Source: Chimonanthus salicifolius (taxonomy: Eukaryota > Streptophyta > Magnoliopsida > Laurales > Calycanthaceae). From it: DNA of 64,000 nucleotides. This document shows positions 34,301 to 46,350 of this stretch, piece by piece (positions within the stretch are counted from its first letter, which is position 1; every line of letters begins with the position of its first letter). The stretch is from contig CM023539.1 in assembly GCA_013350335.1 (NCBI GenBank), forward strand, positions 20,628,448 through 20,692,447, written 5' to 3'. A model generated the notes under the pieces. The model had not been told where the DNA came from, ran no database searches, and saw only the letters and a program-made list of their open reading frames with translations. The position numbers and the translations under genes are program-made.

Positions 34301-34776
34301 GCCCTACTTCTACCCTGTAGTGAGTGATGCAGGAAATGAGGAAAACGGGGAACGCAAGGAAGGCCAGGCATAGGAACTTGGATGATCTATTTTTATGTGT
34401 TTTGAATAAAGATACTCATGAACTTGTATTTAGAGTATCCAGAATTCGGGATGTAATAACTTAGATATTTTGCTATAGTTGGATGTTGTTTGCATATTGA
34501 TTAATGTGATTCAATGACTAAGCATTTTGCGAACAAATGGTTTGGATATGAGTGTTATCATGATTCCGCAATGATGATTTATTCCGCATGTTTATCATAT
34601 TGCTATGTGTGAACTGGTTTCTTGGACTTGGTCCATACACATAGGGTTGGCCAGTTAAGGGTCGGACTATGGAAGTTCGGACTTAGCTCACGTCGTAATG
34701 TCCCGCTCTTGCTCATACTCTGATATTTAAAAAAAAACAGACGTTGATTTCGATGCGAGAAAGGCGGGGTGTTACA
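31384..34776 (+). repeat. Long LTR of element a, with hairpin array
   Basis: TGTAATACCTC...GGCGGGGTGTTACA. In order: AT-rich U3-like part; TATA-like TATATAAAGG (about 31987); pyrimidine patch (CTCTCTCTCAATCTCTC, about 32045-32070); purine-rich leader; the GGTTCGGCCAT palindrome array (32231-33510); paired CGGAG...CTCCG and TTGATG...CATCAA hairpins (33830-34035); a 3' splice-site-like CTTCTACCCTGTAG (34307-34320); ACTTAGATATTTTGCTAT; the terminal hairpin at 34650-34690; and an A-tract. Confidence 0.85.
32231..33510 (+). repeat. Palindrome array, element a
   Basis: About nine copies of GGTTCGGCCAT, 5-nt loop, ATGGCCGAACC. They begin at about 32231, 32315, 32510, 32610, 33032, 33149, 33324 and 33476, with one half-site at about 32918. 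Spacing is irregular (80-300 bp). The DNA between copies is unrelated AT-rich sequence except for short AATTATGGAA-type repeats (32690-32890). Confidence 0.95.
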
Positions 34777-34794
34777 GTTGGTATCAGAGCGAAC
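34777..34794 (+). other. Primer binding site of element a
   Basis: GTTGGTATCAGAGCGAAC directly after the LTR end. TGGTATCAGAGC is complementary to the 3' end of plant initiator methionine tRNA. Confidence 0.92.
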
Positions 34795-35254
34795 CCGAAA
34801 ATTGAATCTTTCGGAGTAAATTAATCATGCTCTCGTGTATTAATTTACTTCTTTAGACTCAGACGGATGATAGCAAAGGAAGTACAGTCAAAATAACCGG
34901 AATTATCCAACATAGTAAAATAGGATATATTTCTCGCAAGCAACGAAAAATCAAAGAGTGCTTATTTGGAAATTTTCCCCAAGGACAAGAAACACAAGAT
35001 GTTTATTTGGCAATTTTCCCAAACAAGAGACATTATGTGATACATAGAGAAATTCCCCAAACAAAGATTTAGTTTGATTAGAACTGTTATTGGCATTGAC
35101 ATACTTCAGTTGTTGTGATACAGATATGTCAGGCAACACCGAGTATATAGAGTTGTGAGACAGAGGGATACCTAGCTGTCAGATAGATTTGATTTCTTCA
35201 TCTGACGATTCCAGCGTACCAAACTTCAACAATGAAGTTGAAATCAGTTAGGAC

Positions 35255-35611
35255 ATGGAAGTAGAATTGCCTGAGTACAATGTTGGGGTTGATTCAGCCT
35301 TTGTACCCGAAGAGGACGAAGAAGATGTCCCAACCTTAAAGGAATCAGTAGGGGAGATAGCGCCTTGGTATATGTGCGAAGTATGCAATCAGGAGGGGCA
35401 CAACTATATTTATTGCCCCCACCTTATCGAGGTTATTTGCCTTATTTGTGGACTTCAAGGGCACGGGAAGGAGAGGACTAACTATCCATATATTGGGGGA
35501 CCAGGACTAATATCCTGTCTGACTTGTGGAGTGTTGGGGCACACGTTGACGACATGCCCTGACAATTTCTTCGATTTTTATGATGATGTAGGGTCTTCAA
35601 CGGAAGGTTAG
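35255..35611 (+). CDS. Three-zinc-knuckle protein of element a
   Basis: 118 residues, acidic at both ends (EEDEEDVP; DFYDDVGSS), with three Cys/His modules in tandem: CEVCNQEGHNYIYC (CX2CX4HX4C), CLICGLQGHGKERTNY (third Cys replaced by Tyr; a CX2CX4HX6C version with Cys is in the sister copy at 63480), and CLTCGVLGHTLTTC. The conserved linker NYPYIGGPGLISCL lies between modules 2 and 3. An upstream ATG (MSGNTEYIEL, near 35128) is in the same frame but cut off by stops, so the original protein was longer. It lies right after the primer site, where gag belongs. It may be a Gag-derived nucleic-acid-binding protein. No capsid domain is recognised and no protease or pol follows. Confidence 0.6.
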   Translation: MEVELPEYNVGVDSAFVPEEDEEDVPTLKESVGEIAPWYMCEVCNQEGHNYIYCPHLIEVICLICGLQGHGKERTNYPYIGGPGLISCLTCGVLGHTLTTCPDNFFDFYDDVGSSTEG

Positions 35612-36419
35612 GCTAAGAAGTGCCAAGAGAATGTCGGGAAAAGGGGATGGGTTGTTGTAAGGGTTGTAGTTACGTAATAAAGGGTTTGTAAGATTTTGAT
35701 TTCGATACGAGAAGGGTGGGGTGTTTCAGTTTCTCCATCTCAACAACCCAATGACGCGTTGTCCGTTTCGAGTTACCTCCTATGCATGCACATGATATCA
35801 TGATCATGTATAACAACATAGTATATAACAAGATCTCAAAACACAAGTCCACATATTCATCATGATCCCATTCACATATTATAGGTAAACACCCATCAGG
35901 TTATCAACAAGTTCTAAGCATCATATCCAATATCCAGACGCATATCTCACTCTCAGCATAAATTCCTTCACATGTTATAAATAAATACACAACATGTTAT
36001 CATTGATTCCCAATCATCATGTTCGACATTCAACACATGTCTTGTTCTCATCATAATTTCGTTCACATGTTATTGCTAAATACACAACATGTCATCAATA
36101 AGTTTCAAGCATCATGTTCAATATCTATTCATCCGATCAGAATTTCTCATTTAATCGCAGATAGTTAACATGAGTACACTCGAATAGATCCCTTGCCACA
36201 GATTCATTTAATGATTACCTTACCGAGTGGCTTCATAAATGAAGGGCCCACTCAAGTCACTACATGTCCAAGGTTAAAGGTTAAATAGATGCAAATTCAT
36301 GCTAAAACCGTGATAAGTCCCCTCACAATGTCTGGAGTCATAAACCTAAGCGAGTAAGAGGCTTGATGGTTGAAGAGAGCTCAATTGTTGAAATAAGGAA
36401 GAATGCATAAGTAAGTAAG

Positions 36420-37060
36420 GTAAAATGAGCTGAAATGAGACCAGACAGAAAAATGGGCCTAAAACTAGGTCATGGCCTAAAACGGGTTGAACTGGGTCGG
36501 GCCAGAAAACGGGCTAGGAAAAAAAATGGGTTGGGCCTGAAACTGAGCCTGGAAAAAGGGTCAACCAAAAACTGGGCCTGATCAGGTCTGGGTCTAGCTA
36601 GGTCGAGCTGGGTTGGGTCGAAGGAATGGGCTAGACCTGCCTAGGCCATAACTGGGCCAGATCCGAACCAGTCAAATAGGTCGGGTCTGGTCAGTGGGCC
36701 AACCAGTGGGCCAGACACAATTCGAGCCCAAGAGTCGGGTTGCCCAGATCTCCAACTGAGTCGGCTCGGAACTCGGTTGAGCTGACTTAGTCACCCACTG
36801 AGTTGGAGAAAGGGGGATGAGAGGGAAAATCCAGGAAAGGTCAAGGAAAAATTGAGAAAGGAAAAGAAAATCAAGGAAAACCACGTATAACCAAGTAAAA
36901 CCAAGGAAAAACCATTGAAAATCAAGGAAAACTGTTGAAAATCAAGGAAGGCATGGAGAAATCGGGGAAATCTAGAGAGGGTTAAGAACGGAGAAGAGAA
37001 GGGGAGGACAGATCGAAGAGAATGAGAAAAAAAAGAGAAAGAAAACATACTTGGGGTTGA
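36420..37060. repeat. Degenerate GGGTCGGGCC-type and AAGGAAAA-type repeats
   Basis: About 36420-36780 is built from variants of ACTGGGCCTG and GGGTCGGGTC. About 36835-36950 repeats CAAGGAAAACC. Both lie within the Gypsy-C 3' LTR. Long Phe/Ser or Arg/Glu-rich frames across it are composition artefacts. Confidence 0.8.
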
Positions 37061-37302
37061 CTACAGTGAGAAGGGGTGCAAATCGGCACCTCGGGCAGTG
37101 AAGGAGGGTGGGTTCCAATCAGTCAGAGAGAGAGATCGAAGAAGGGGAAGAAGAGAAGACGAAGGAGAGTGAGAAGAAGAAGCTATGAAAGAGAGAAGAA
37201 GGAAGAAGAGGGGAGAGAGAGAGATCGCAAAAGAGGGGAGGGTGTGTTGCAACGGCACTGTAGCTAGGGTTATAAGAGAAGGGGGAGTGGAGGTTTAGGG
37301 TT

Positions 37303-37305
37303 TAG

Positions 37306-37334
<29 letters not shown>
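37303..37334. repeat. (ATT)n microsatellite
   Basis: About ten ATT units followed by a short TATATA run, in the Gypsy-C 3' LTR. Confidence 0.95.
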
Positions 37335-37338
<4 letters not shown>

Positions 37339-37748
37339 GAATTCTTGAAGTGTGAGAAAGTGAAGTTTTTAAAACCCATTTAAAAACAAAATAAAATCAA
37401 AAACCCAAGAAAAGTCAACTGTCGAACATCGAGCGGGAAAAACGTGTGATTTTTTTCTCATGACAGAGTAAATAACAATTACAAATTACAAAATTTCCCT
37501 TCTAGTTCCCAGCTCGAAAAATCAGTTGAACTAAGGTCCACCACGGGACCCACACTCTCCCACTGTCACCAAAGTCCTGTAAACAACTCAGAGATCCAAA
37601 AAATCTCTCCTAAATCGGGTAAATTTGGGATGGGTCATTACAACACTTTCCTTTTTAAGGAAATTAGTCCCCGAATTTCGAAATGAACTCATACCTCTAG
37701 AGTCTTAAACAAGGCTATGAACTGCTTCCGCATCATTGTCTTATTCTT

Positions 37749-37988
37749 CTAAATAAAAGTCTCCCTCTCCTTGCGCTGCCAATCCACTAAAACGAAGAGG
37801 ATGGCCTTGCCACGAAACCTCTGCTCCCTTGAATCCTCGATCCGTACTGGTCCCTCTCCATTTGTAACATCCTCGACAAGTTCCACGTCTTCCCAATTAA
37901 TCACATGCGAGGGATCATGATGATACTTCCAAAGCATCGAAACATGGAAGACATTGTGCACTCGGGCGAGACGCATAGGGAGTGCAAG
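37749..37988 (-). pseudogene. Gypsy-C pol, last part of integrase
   Basis: Minus-strand LALPMRLARVHNVFHVSMLWKYHHDPSHVI, then EDVELVEDVTNGEGPVRIEDSREQ and FRGKAILFVLVDWQRKERETFI up to the stop, the standard C-terminus of a Ty3/Gypsy integrase. It is split from the rest of pol by the solo-LTR nest. Bases 37984-37988 (GCAAG) and 51674-51678 (GTAAG) are the duplication, and joining across them restores the reading AYRLALP. Confidence 0.88.
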
Positions 37989-40583
37989 TGTAATACTCCG
38001 ACCCAAGTTAGTATCTAATTGTGTGATAATTAGCCATTAATTGCGATTAGTGATTCAGATTAACGGTGTGCTTTGTGTAGAATCAAAGTTTGACTCGATC
38101 TGAGCTCGGAAACTTGTGGATCCGACTCGTTTAGTGTGAGTGGCAAAGTTAAAATTATTTAAGCTTTCTCCGGGTGAGACTTTTAAAGGTCATTTGTATT
38201 TGCAAAGCCCTTTAATTGTGATATTTGATTTGTTCAATTGCACACAATTATTAGTTTAAAATTATGAGTGTAGAGAATCTTATTGACTGACATTCCAATA
38301 TTTAGAAGTATAATTTTTGAGTTATCATGGGTGTCCCTATTTTTTATAAAATGTTAAATTTTAAGTGTTTAAGAGTGTCAAAACATCCTGAGTTTTGGAG
38401 TGATTTTATCAAGTAAAATTATTTGACCCGAATGTAAAGTCAGAGTTTTTATAAAATATTGGAGATTTGATATTTTATGATTTCGATTTTAAATCATGAG
38501 GTTTTAAATGTATTTGTCTCTCAAAATTTTATGGTATTCATAATTTAAATATTTAAATTATCTGATTAGTTGATTTATTTTAATGAGATTTTGAAAATAC
38601 CTAACCTTTGAAAATAAAGAGGATATTAAAATATTGTTCCAAACCATAGCATTATATAGTTTTGGGTTATTTTCAAATGGACAAATATAAGTTTTATCTA
38701 AAATTTAATGAAAATAATATTATATTCATCAAGTGGATAAGATCAAAGCTACTAAGGGTAGCTTAGGGTGTGTGGCTGATTATCAACCACAAACACACCT
38801 ACGGTGGTGAGTTTTAATGGAAGTCATGTGAGGAGTGGAAGGTGTCACACCTCGAGATCTTAACCTAGGAAATAAAAGAAATTCCATCTTAAGAGTGAAA
38901 TTAAAGGGTGATTAATTTATTAAGATGAGCTAAGGTAAATGGGTTTGGAATGTAATTGAGTAGAGGATAAATTTAATTGGGTTAATGGCCCAATTAGGAT
39001 CCAATAGATAGTGGATACGGTTAGAATATATTTAATTGGATCAATTAAGATCCGACGGGTCATGGATAGAGTTTGAATGAAGATAAGCGGATAAGTGTGA
39101 TTTAATTGGTTCAAATGCCCAATTGGGACCCAATGGCTCAAGATGAATTGATAATTGGGTCTAATAACCAATTAAGGTATTGTAACACTCCAATTTCTCA
39201 ATGAAATGGATAATTACGAAAATGCCCCTAGATTGGTAAATTTATTAATTATGATGTTAAATGAGAAAATAGTGGGGCCCATTGCTCAAACTAAGATCCT
39301 ATGAACATGTTATAAGGGTCAAATTATAATGGATGGGTAATGTACATCAAATTGGCTCAAAATGGTCAATTGGGTCAAAAATTCTCAATAAGATGAATAT
39401 TTACGAAAATGCCACTGGATTGGTAAATTTAATAAATGTGATTGCAAATGAGGAAATGGTGGGGTCCATTGTTCAAATTAAGATCATATGAACATATTAT
39501 AATGGCCAATTTATCATGAATGGATAATGAACATCAAATTGGGTCAATATGGTTAATTGGGTCAAAGGACCCAATTGGACCCAATCGGTCAAATGGACTT
39601 ATTAGACCATTGGGTGAGCCCAAATTTAATGGGGTTAAGCTAAATTTATTGGAAATCAAGTAGAGCAAATATGGGTAGGCTTGATGCACATGTGAAAACC
39701 AAATGCAAATGGCTAAAACAGCCCATAAATGGGTCATGTTGTCAAAACGGGTCAAGGAGCTAAATGGGGACCCAATGGGTCGGGTTGACCAAGTTTGACC
39801 ACGGCTGACCGTGTGGGCCCTCAAATGAGCTCAATGGTGAGTCAAATCAGGTTGAGTGGGACTGAATTGAGTTGGTTTTGAATTAAGAAATGAGTTGACT
39901 CAAGTGTAATTAATGTATGGTATTTAATGTGGTGAGTTAAGCCATTGAGTTAGGTGAGTCAACATGGAAATCAAAGGGTCTGTAAAATCAGAGAGTTGAA
40001 GGGAATATGAGGAGGTTTCTTGGTCTCAAACAAACCAAAACAAGTCCCACACGTTGGGGACTTGTTATGGTGGTTTCCATGCAAAGTCTTAAATGGATTT
40101 ATGTAAATGAGATAAGATGCATGGGCTGAAATGAAAGGATGCAATGTTTGGTACCAAGGGGTGCCTTGGATGGCACCCAATATCCCCTTGTTTTTATCAA
40201 TGATTAATGAGGATTAAAGAGGGAGGTTTGGCTGATTTAACAAAAGGATTAACACCACCATTTGGCCAATTGTTCTTTGAAAAAAATCGGTGTCTCATCT
40301 TTCCCTCTCCCCCTCTCTAGAACACCATCTTTGGGCCGAACCAGTTGCTGTGTTTCACCATTTGATCCAGCACCATTTCGGCAAAGGATTAAGGAAGAAA
40401 GAAGGAAACAAGAGGGAAGAAGGCAAGGAGCAAAGGCAAAGGAAGTTTGGTAAGTGTTTATGTGTTATTTTGTTTAGTAATATGGGTTAAGTGGGATATG
40501 ATTTGGCCATGGGAGGGCCAAATCTACCAAAGGTTTAGAGTATGATTATTGGTGTGTAGTTAGATGGAAAACATGGACATGGG

Positions 40584-41832
40584 GTTCGGCCACTTTGGAT
40601 GGCCGAACCCCATAAAATAATGTGGTTTTGAGTAATGGTTTTGTAAGTTTAAATCCATGTAAAACCATGAAGATTGGTACATGTTTTTGATGAGGCAACA
40701 TAATTGTTAAAGAAGGTTTAAAACATGGATTTGGATGTCATGATTGGCCAAGGAATGGCCGAATGCATCATGGGTCTAAACCTTGGGTTTAAATTGATAA
40801 AATGGATCATTGGGTTTGGCCACCTTAGATGGCCGAACCCCATGAATTGATGTTGATATTTTGATGGTTTTTGGAAGGTTAAAAACCATGCAAAACCATA
40901 TCGGTGGTGGAAGTATTTACATGTTTTAATTAGGTCATGTTATGATGAATTTATCAATGATCTAAAGTAAGATGATGAGGTTGAAAAGGATGGAAATTTA
41001 GAGCATGGAGTTCGGCCACTTGGGATGGCCAAACCCCATGGAAATCATTGGTGAATGGTATGGTTTTTGGGGATAAAAACCATACCAAGTGTATTGATGT
41101 TTAAAAGGATTGTAAAATGGAATTAAATAACTATATAGGATCGGCAATGGATGGTTAAACCTTGCTGTTTTTATGGCTAAGTTACATGATAAATTATGTA
41201 AGATCATTGGAAGAATTGCATCAAAAGGACCATATGGTTCGGCCATGTGAATGGCCGAACCCCATGGGTCATTTTATGGGTGCTTATGGGATTTAAAATG
41301 GAAATATGTTTGCTGTTTTTGGTCGGCTAATATATGGCTGAACCATGTTAATGTTGTGGTTAAGTTGTTGATCCAAATCATGGATAGACGATGGACCAAT
41401 TGAATCAAGAGAACCATTGGGTTCGGCCATGTGTATGGCCGAACCCCATGGACCATTTTATATGGACTGTTTTGATGGGAGATTATGGTTTGTTTTATGA
41501 TTTGGATTAAGGAATCATACATGATAATTATGGAACAATATGAAGTATTTAAAAGGGTACCAAATGAACATTTGGACAAGTCATGGGTCGGCCATTTCAT
41601 GGCCGAACTATGGGATACTATGGGTAAGTTAGGACATGGAGGTTTAAATGGGAAAGCCATAGGGTTCGGCCATATGTATGGCCGAACCCCAAGGATCATG
41701 TTTATGGGTTTTATGATTACATTTCATGGAAATAATTAGTGGTTCTTAAGTTTAAGCAGGATACAATTATGAATAGATAAAAGATCAAATTAAAGTGGGA
41801 GAAGTTTGGCCATGGGTATGGCCGAACCCCAC
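40584..41832 (+). repeat. Palindrome array, solo LTR 3
   Basis: Eight copies at about 40584, 40814, 41010, 41237, 41419, 41587, 41662 and 41805. Loops of 2-6 nt. Several copies have GGCCA-C at the inner arm edge (GGCCACTTTGGATGGCC), a subfamily mark not seen in element a. Confidence 0.93.
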
Positions 41833-42140
41833 AAGATGTTTTTGGGTCTTAGATGTGAATGAATATTTAAATGATAGTATGATTTACTTATTGTTATATG
41901 GACAAGGTAACGAAAGTTGAACGACGTGCAAGTCGTGACCGGGTAAAGCCTAAGAAAGAACGGACGCTGAAGTGAATCTTCAGTAGGTTTCCTACCTACT
42001 TGTAACCACAATTATGATTTGGTTTTATCATGTTGTTATGAGATATGTTGTATTTGATATTATGTTTCAAATGTGGTTTTGAATGATGAGATATGTATTT
42101 ATAAATGACATACATGTACATTGACATCTCATGCATGGCA

Positions 42141-45100
42141 TGTAACACCCGCCCCTTTTCATCGAAAATCAGAGTTAATTTTTTTTTTTTACATAAAAGT
42201 GACAAAGGGCACGGACGTCACGACGCAAATTAAGTTCCGAGCTTCTAAAGCCCGGCCCTTAACTGGCCAACCCTACGCGTGCGTGGAACATAAATCCACG
42301 AGTACAGTTCACGCGTAAAAAGAAAGCTCGCAACACATAAAAATCAATGCGGATGATAATAGACACTATTCTACCAATTTTCAGATAGCAGGGAAGAGAT
42401 ATCCATTAAATTACTAAAATGCCCTCATACTGTACTGTCCAAAATAATTTATAAAACATAGCAAGACATCTAAGTTATTACATTTTCGACAAGCTAAATT
42501 ATACAAATACACATTTTCCCAAAATAAACTTAAACAAAATAATTAGTCCGCCTTCCCAAGCTCCTAAGCTTGACTCCCGTCCTGTCCTTCCATTCCACCA
42601 TCTCCTGCATCGTCAGCTAGGGTAGAAGTAGGGCGTTATAACACGCGCCCAGTAGGACTCCGAGTAGGGCTAGCACATGGATTAGTAACAACAGCATGCA
42701 GATAATATTATAGAAAAACCATGCACTTTGGGCAATGTCATGCAATGGGTGTTCTATGTCATGAATCCCACCCATCAATCTCATCCTCATTCTACAATGT
42801 CCCTTTTTCAACCATCCATAGTGTCCCAAATAAAATCCATACCATAATCGTGCTATGACCCTCTTGATGGAAAAGCCTCATCAAGATGCGGTCCACACTA
42901 GGCATCCCCCCTTGATGGAAAAACCATCATCAAGGTATCATAATTACAAGAGTCCCCCCTTGATGGCAAAGCCTCATCAAGGTATAATAATACATATGTG
43001 AAATGTCCCCATGCTGTTTATCGGTCGCCCCGACGGAGCATGGACTCCGGTTTCATTTCATCCTTCCCCTGTCATATGCCTCCCATGCCACGCATGAGAT
43101 GTAGATGCCATATGCCATGTAATATATGAAATTCAATAGTAATAAAACCCATCTTAAAACAATTACAAAATTACCAACTAAATCAAAGGGAAACCATCCC
43201 ACAATATTTAATCCAAAACCCATCATAAGCATTCACATAATTTCCAAAATAATTTAGAGTAAAACATCACATGATACATAATTCAAAACTTATCTTAAAG
43301 ACAACCACATGATTTCCAAAATAGATTAAAGAAAACATCACCCAAATCCATGGCTTACAAAAAGGTAGGAATCCTACCGAATACCGACTCGCGTCTTTAT
43401 TTCGTTTTCGTCCGACAATCCGGCTACCGACTCGCGTACCGTTCGCGCTATCCGGTACCTTATTAAATTACCAAATCAATCCAAGTTTTAATCATTTCCA
43501 AGCCCATAAATCATAACTTAGTGGGTTTCTTCATTTTAGCCCATATTTACCATTTTTGCCACTACCCTTCACATAAACAATTTTTCATTAATTGATGCCT
43601 ACTTAAGTCCAAAATTTAATCCACAACTTAGGTCCTTAACTTAGGTCCATTATTGACTTACCAAAACATTAAAATTTGTCATGTAATTAATCTAACCATT
43701 ACTCATTTAAACCCCATACTTAATCACATATATACCCATTGACCTTAAACCCAAATTGATTTACAATTTGGGGCATGGGTTCGGCCATACACCATGGCCG
43801 AACCCATGATGTTCCTTTCTCCATTTTTTCTTGGGTCTAAAACATCAAATTCATCAAATGTTTTCATGGGATTTACCTCATGCATTTAACTACTATGAGT
43901 GCATTATTCATTCATTTCATTTGGAGGCCACAAACACCATTCACCATTCAATTTAAATCATTCATTAGGTCATCCTAATGCACCCAAGCTCATACAATGA
44001 CTTACAAAATGGGTCATGGGTTCGGCCACACACCATGGCCGAACCCATGATGTCTTGTTCCCCATTTTCCTTGAATCTTTTGGCGCATTTTAGATCTATC
44101 ACAAGTCTTCTCATGAGAGGTTTTAAATCATGCATCTAAACCATATTCTTAACCCCATTTGGATCATTACACTTGTTCATTTAAAAACCCTAAATTCATC
44201 AACACATTATCCTTTAAACCCACCATTTAATCATCATTTCATCACCATAGGGTTCGGCCATATACCATGGCCGAACCCATGGTTCAAGGCTCATTCCCTC
44301 CATGCATTTCAAAACCATAAGACTCCATTGCATTTTTGTCAGAAACTCATTTTAAATCCTTACTCCCATGCATTCATTAAAACCCTAAATTCATTAATCA
44401 AAAACCCTCATTGTCTTCCATCCATAAAACCCTAACCAATTAAACCAACCACCAAATCACCCACCATGGGGTTCGGCCATCCCATGATTCTTATTCCAAG
44501 CACCCCATTCCATGCTCAATTCCATAAATTATACAATGCACATACTACATTTACTTATTTCTTTTCCCTAACCCTAATTCACCCATTTAGGGTTTTCTCC
44601 ATCTTCCACCCTTCCATTTGATGGATCTAAATTCCATAGCATAAAATTATCTATCCACCATTTATTTCACAAAAATAAATTCCAATTATTAAACCCTAAA
44701 ATTCCAAAATTTCTTGTTTAAGAAACACTTACAATCCGTCGTCTCCTCCGATTTCCGTCGCTCCCATCGGTTTCCTCAGCCTCCTCTCTCCTTCCTCTTG
44801 ATCTTTGATAGGTCAAAATCTTTAATCAATGGTGGCAACCCCCAACCTTAGGATTGGCCAAAGTAGAGCTTAAATTGAGAGAGGGAAAGGGAGAGATGAT
44901 GAGAGGGGAGGGAATGACCTTAATCTTAGAGTAATTTTTTTTTTTTGCTTAGATTTCCACTTCTTCCTTCTCTTCTCCTTAGCTCTCTTCCTTAATTTTC
45001 TTCTTCTCTTCTCCTTCCTAGTGTGGGACGGCCATGGGAGAGTGAAAGATTAAAATGAGAATGAAAAGAGAGGGAGAAAGGAAAAGATGAGACTTAACTC

Positions 45101-45815
45101 CCTTTGGTAACTTAACCTACACTTTACATTAACTAACTCACCAACCTTATGAGATATTTGCTTAGATATTTTAATTGCTTTATGGTGGTGGTTATCTAAA
45201 CCACCACCAAGCCCAACGTGTTTTACATTTGAGGTTGAGATGAGGTATTTTGGTTTTCACCTCTTGACTCCACTTTGACCACTTCACTTAAATAATTTTA
45301 ATCATTTAATATTTAGATATTTAGGTTACTTTAATTTCCATTTATTTATTTAAATTACCTTTATATACCCACCCATGGTTGACCAATTCAACCATGGTGG
45401 TCGGCCCCACCAAACCTTGGTCCACAAGCCACCTCACTTGATGAGGTGGAGGTGGGTCCCACTTGGTCACATTACCTTGATTTAATTCCAAATAACTTAG
45501 GTGATTTAAATTCATTGAATTCACTCTAAGTGGATTACCATTGGGCCTATGGCCCAATTACATTTCCATCTAGCCCATTTACCTTAGATCATAACCATCT
45601 TGATCCATTGGGTCCGAAATGGGTATTTGACCCAATTTGACCATTCTTGGCCCATTTAAATAAATTTAAATCCAAACCATAGTCTATTGGGCCACACTTG
45701 GGCCTTTATCCAAATTTTGGCCCATTTACCATTTACTCCACCAATTTTCCAATTTCCATCATTAAAATACATAATATTCACATTTATATTAATTCACAAA
45801 TTCCGAGACCTTACA
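42141..45815 (-). mobile_element. Solo LTR 4, inverted, innermost of the nest
   Basis: Minus-strand LTR of 3675 bp. Its right end starts (minus) TGTAAGGTCTCGGAATT, and its left end reversed gives GGGGCGGGTGTTACA. Perfect duplication TGGCA (42136-42140 and 45816-45820). It carries all family features on the minus strand: donor GTAAGT (44732 leftward), palindromes (43775-44480), CGGAG/CTCCG and TTGATG/CATCAA pairs (42850-43070), acceptor CTTCTACCCTAG (42617-42630) and terminal hairpin (42220-42265). Confidence 0.88.
43775..44480 (-). repeat. Palindrome array, solo LTR 4
   Basis: Three complete copies (about 43778, 44009, 44250) and one half-site (about 44468). The core is GGGTTCGGCCA, loop, TGGCCGAACCC. 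Confidence 0.93.
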
Positions 45816-46350
45816 TGGCATGGGGTGATGATTATGGATTACCTTGACTTGAGAGTCTCAATGAAAGAACACCGTGAAACAACTCAATGATGAAGTGTCT
45901 TTCTACAGGAAATGAGGATTTTTGTGGATTAGCTTATCATGTGAGTCCCAATGAAAGAACACTGTGAAAGAACTTGATGGCTATGTATATGTGTGATGGG
46001 GTGGGGCGTTACAGGTATAAGGCAAGAGATCCACCTCATCATGTGAGGTGGCATGTATGTGACATGGCTAAGTGGTACCCCAAGTGCGATGTGTCATGGT
46101 TGACTTGGTCGACCACCAAATGAGATCAAGTTTAATTAAGGTGTGGCTGAATTAAATTGGATTAAGTTCAATTGAGTGAGTTCAAAATGGAATCAAGGAA
46201 TTGAGTTAATGAATGACTACAAGTCTTGAGTTTAAAAGAATTAAAAATATTTGAGTTAAGGTGAGTTGAATGGGAAGTTAATGAGACTTTCATTTTAAGT
46301 GAGTGGAGTGGGAAGATGGAGGGGTTCCATCTCAAAGGAGGAAACCCAAA

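Larger units (their letters stand above)
31384..35728 (+). mobile_element. LTR retroelement a (LTR, primer site, zinc-knuckle ORF, 3' LTR stub)
   Basis: Perfect 5-bp duplication GTTTC (31379-31383 and 35729-35733). It has a 3.4-kb 5' LTR (31384-34776), a primer site GTTGGTATCAGAGCGAAC (34777-34794), a 900-bp internal region with a three-zinc-knuckle ORF, and only about 40 bp of LTR end (about 35689-35728, TTTTGATTTCGATACGAGAA...GGGTGTTTCA). No pol is present. The nearly total loss of the 3' LTR while the duplication is kept implies an internal deletion after insertion. It sits in the 3' LTR of Gypsy-C. Confidence 0.85.
30446..37642 (-). repeat. Gypsy-C 3' LTR (interrupted by 31384-35728)
   Basis: On the minus strand it begins TGTAATGACCCATCCC at 37642, right after a polypurine-like stretch (TTCGGGGACTAATTTCC, 37660-37680 reversed) that follows the pol C-terminus. 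It ends near 30446 (GGATGGAGCGTTA). A second copy of the same LTR is found from 52921. The shared left part includes TTATCTCCGAAAAGTCT, AACATGACCAAGAAACGGAT, and blocks with CTCAACCGTCGGAACGCAAC. Net length is about 2.85 kb after removing the nested element. It carries G/C-rich purine repeats (36420-36780) and an ATT microsatellite. Confidence 0.8.
39181..46013 (+). mobile_element. Solo LTR 3, nested in solo LTR 2
   Basis: Begins TGTAACACTCC and ends GGGGTGGGGCGTTACA, with a perfect duplication GGTAT (39176-39180 and 46014-46018). It contains eight palindromes at 40584-41830, preceded by a GTAAGT donor at 40450. The part after the inserted solo LTR 4 is only about 190 bp, against 900 bp in its relatives. 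It lacks the usual acceptor and terminal hairpin, so an internal deletion is likely. Repeats of TGAGAGTCTCAATGAAAGAA (45850 and 45932, variant) occur near its right end. Confidence 0.8.

Noticed and set aside
34777..34794. tRNA gene fragment
   Set aside because: It lies exactly at an LTR end and is the expected primer binding site.
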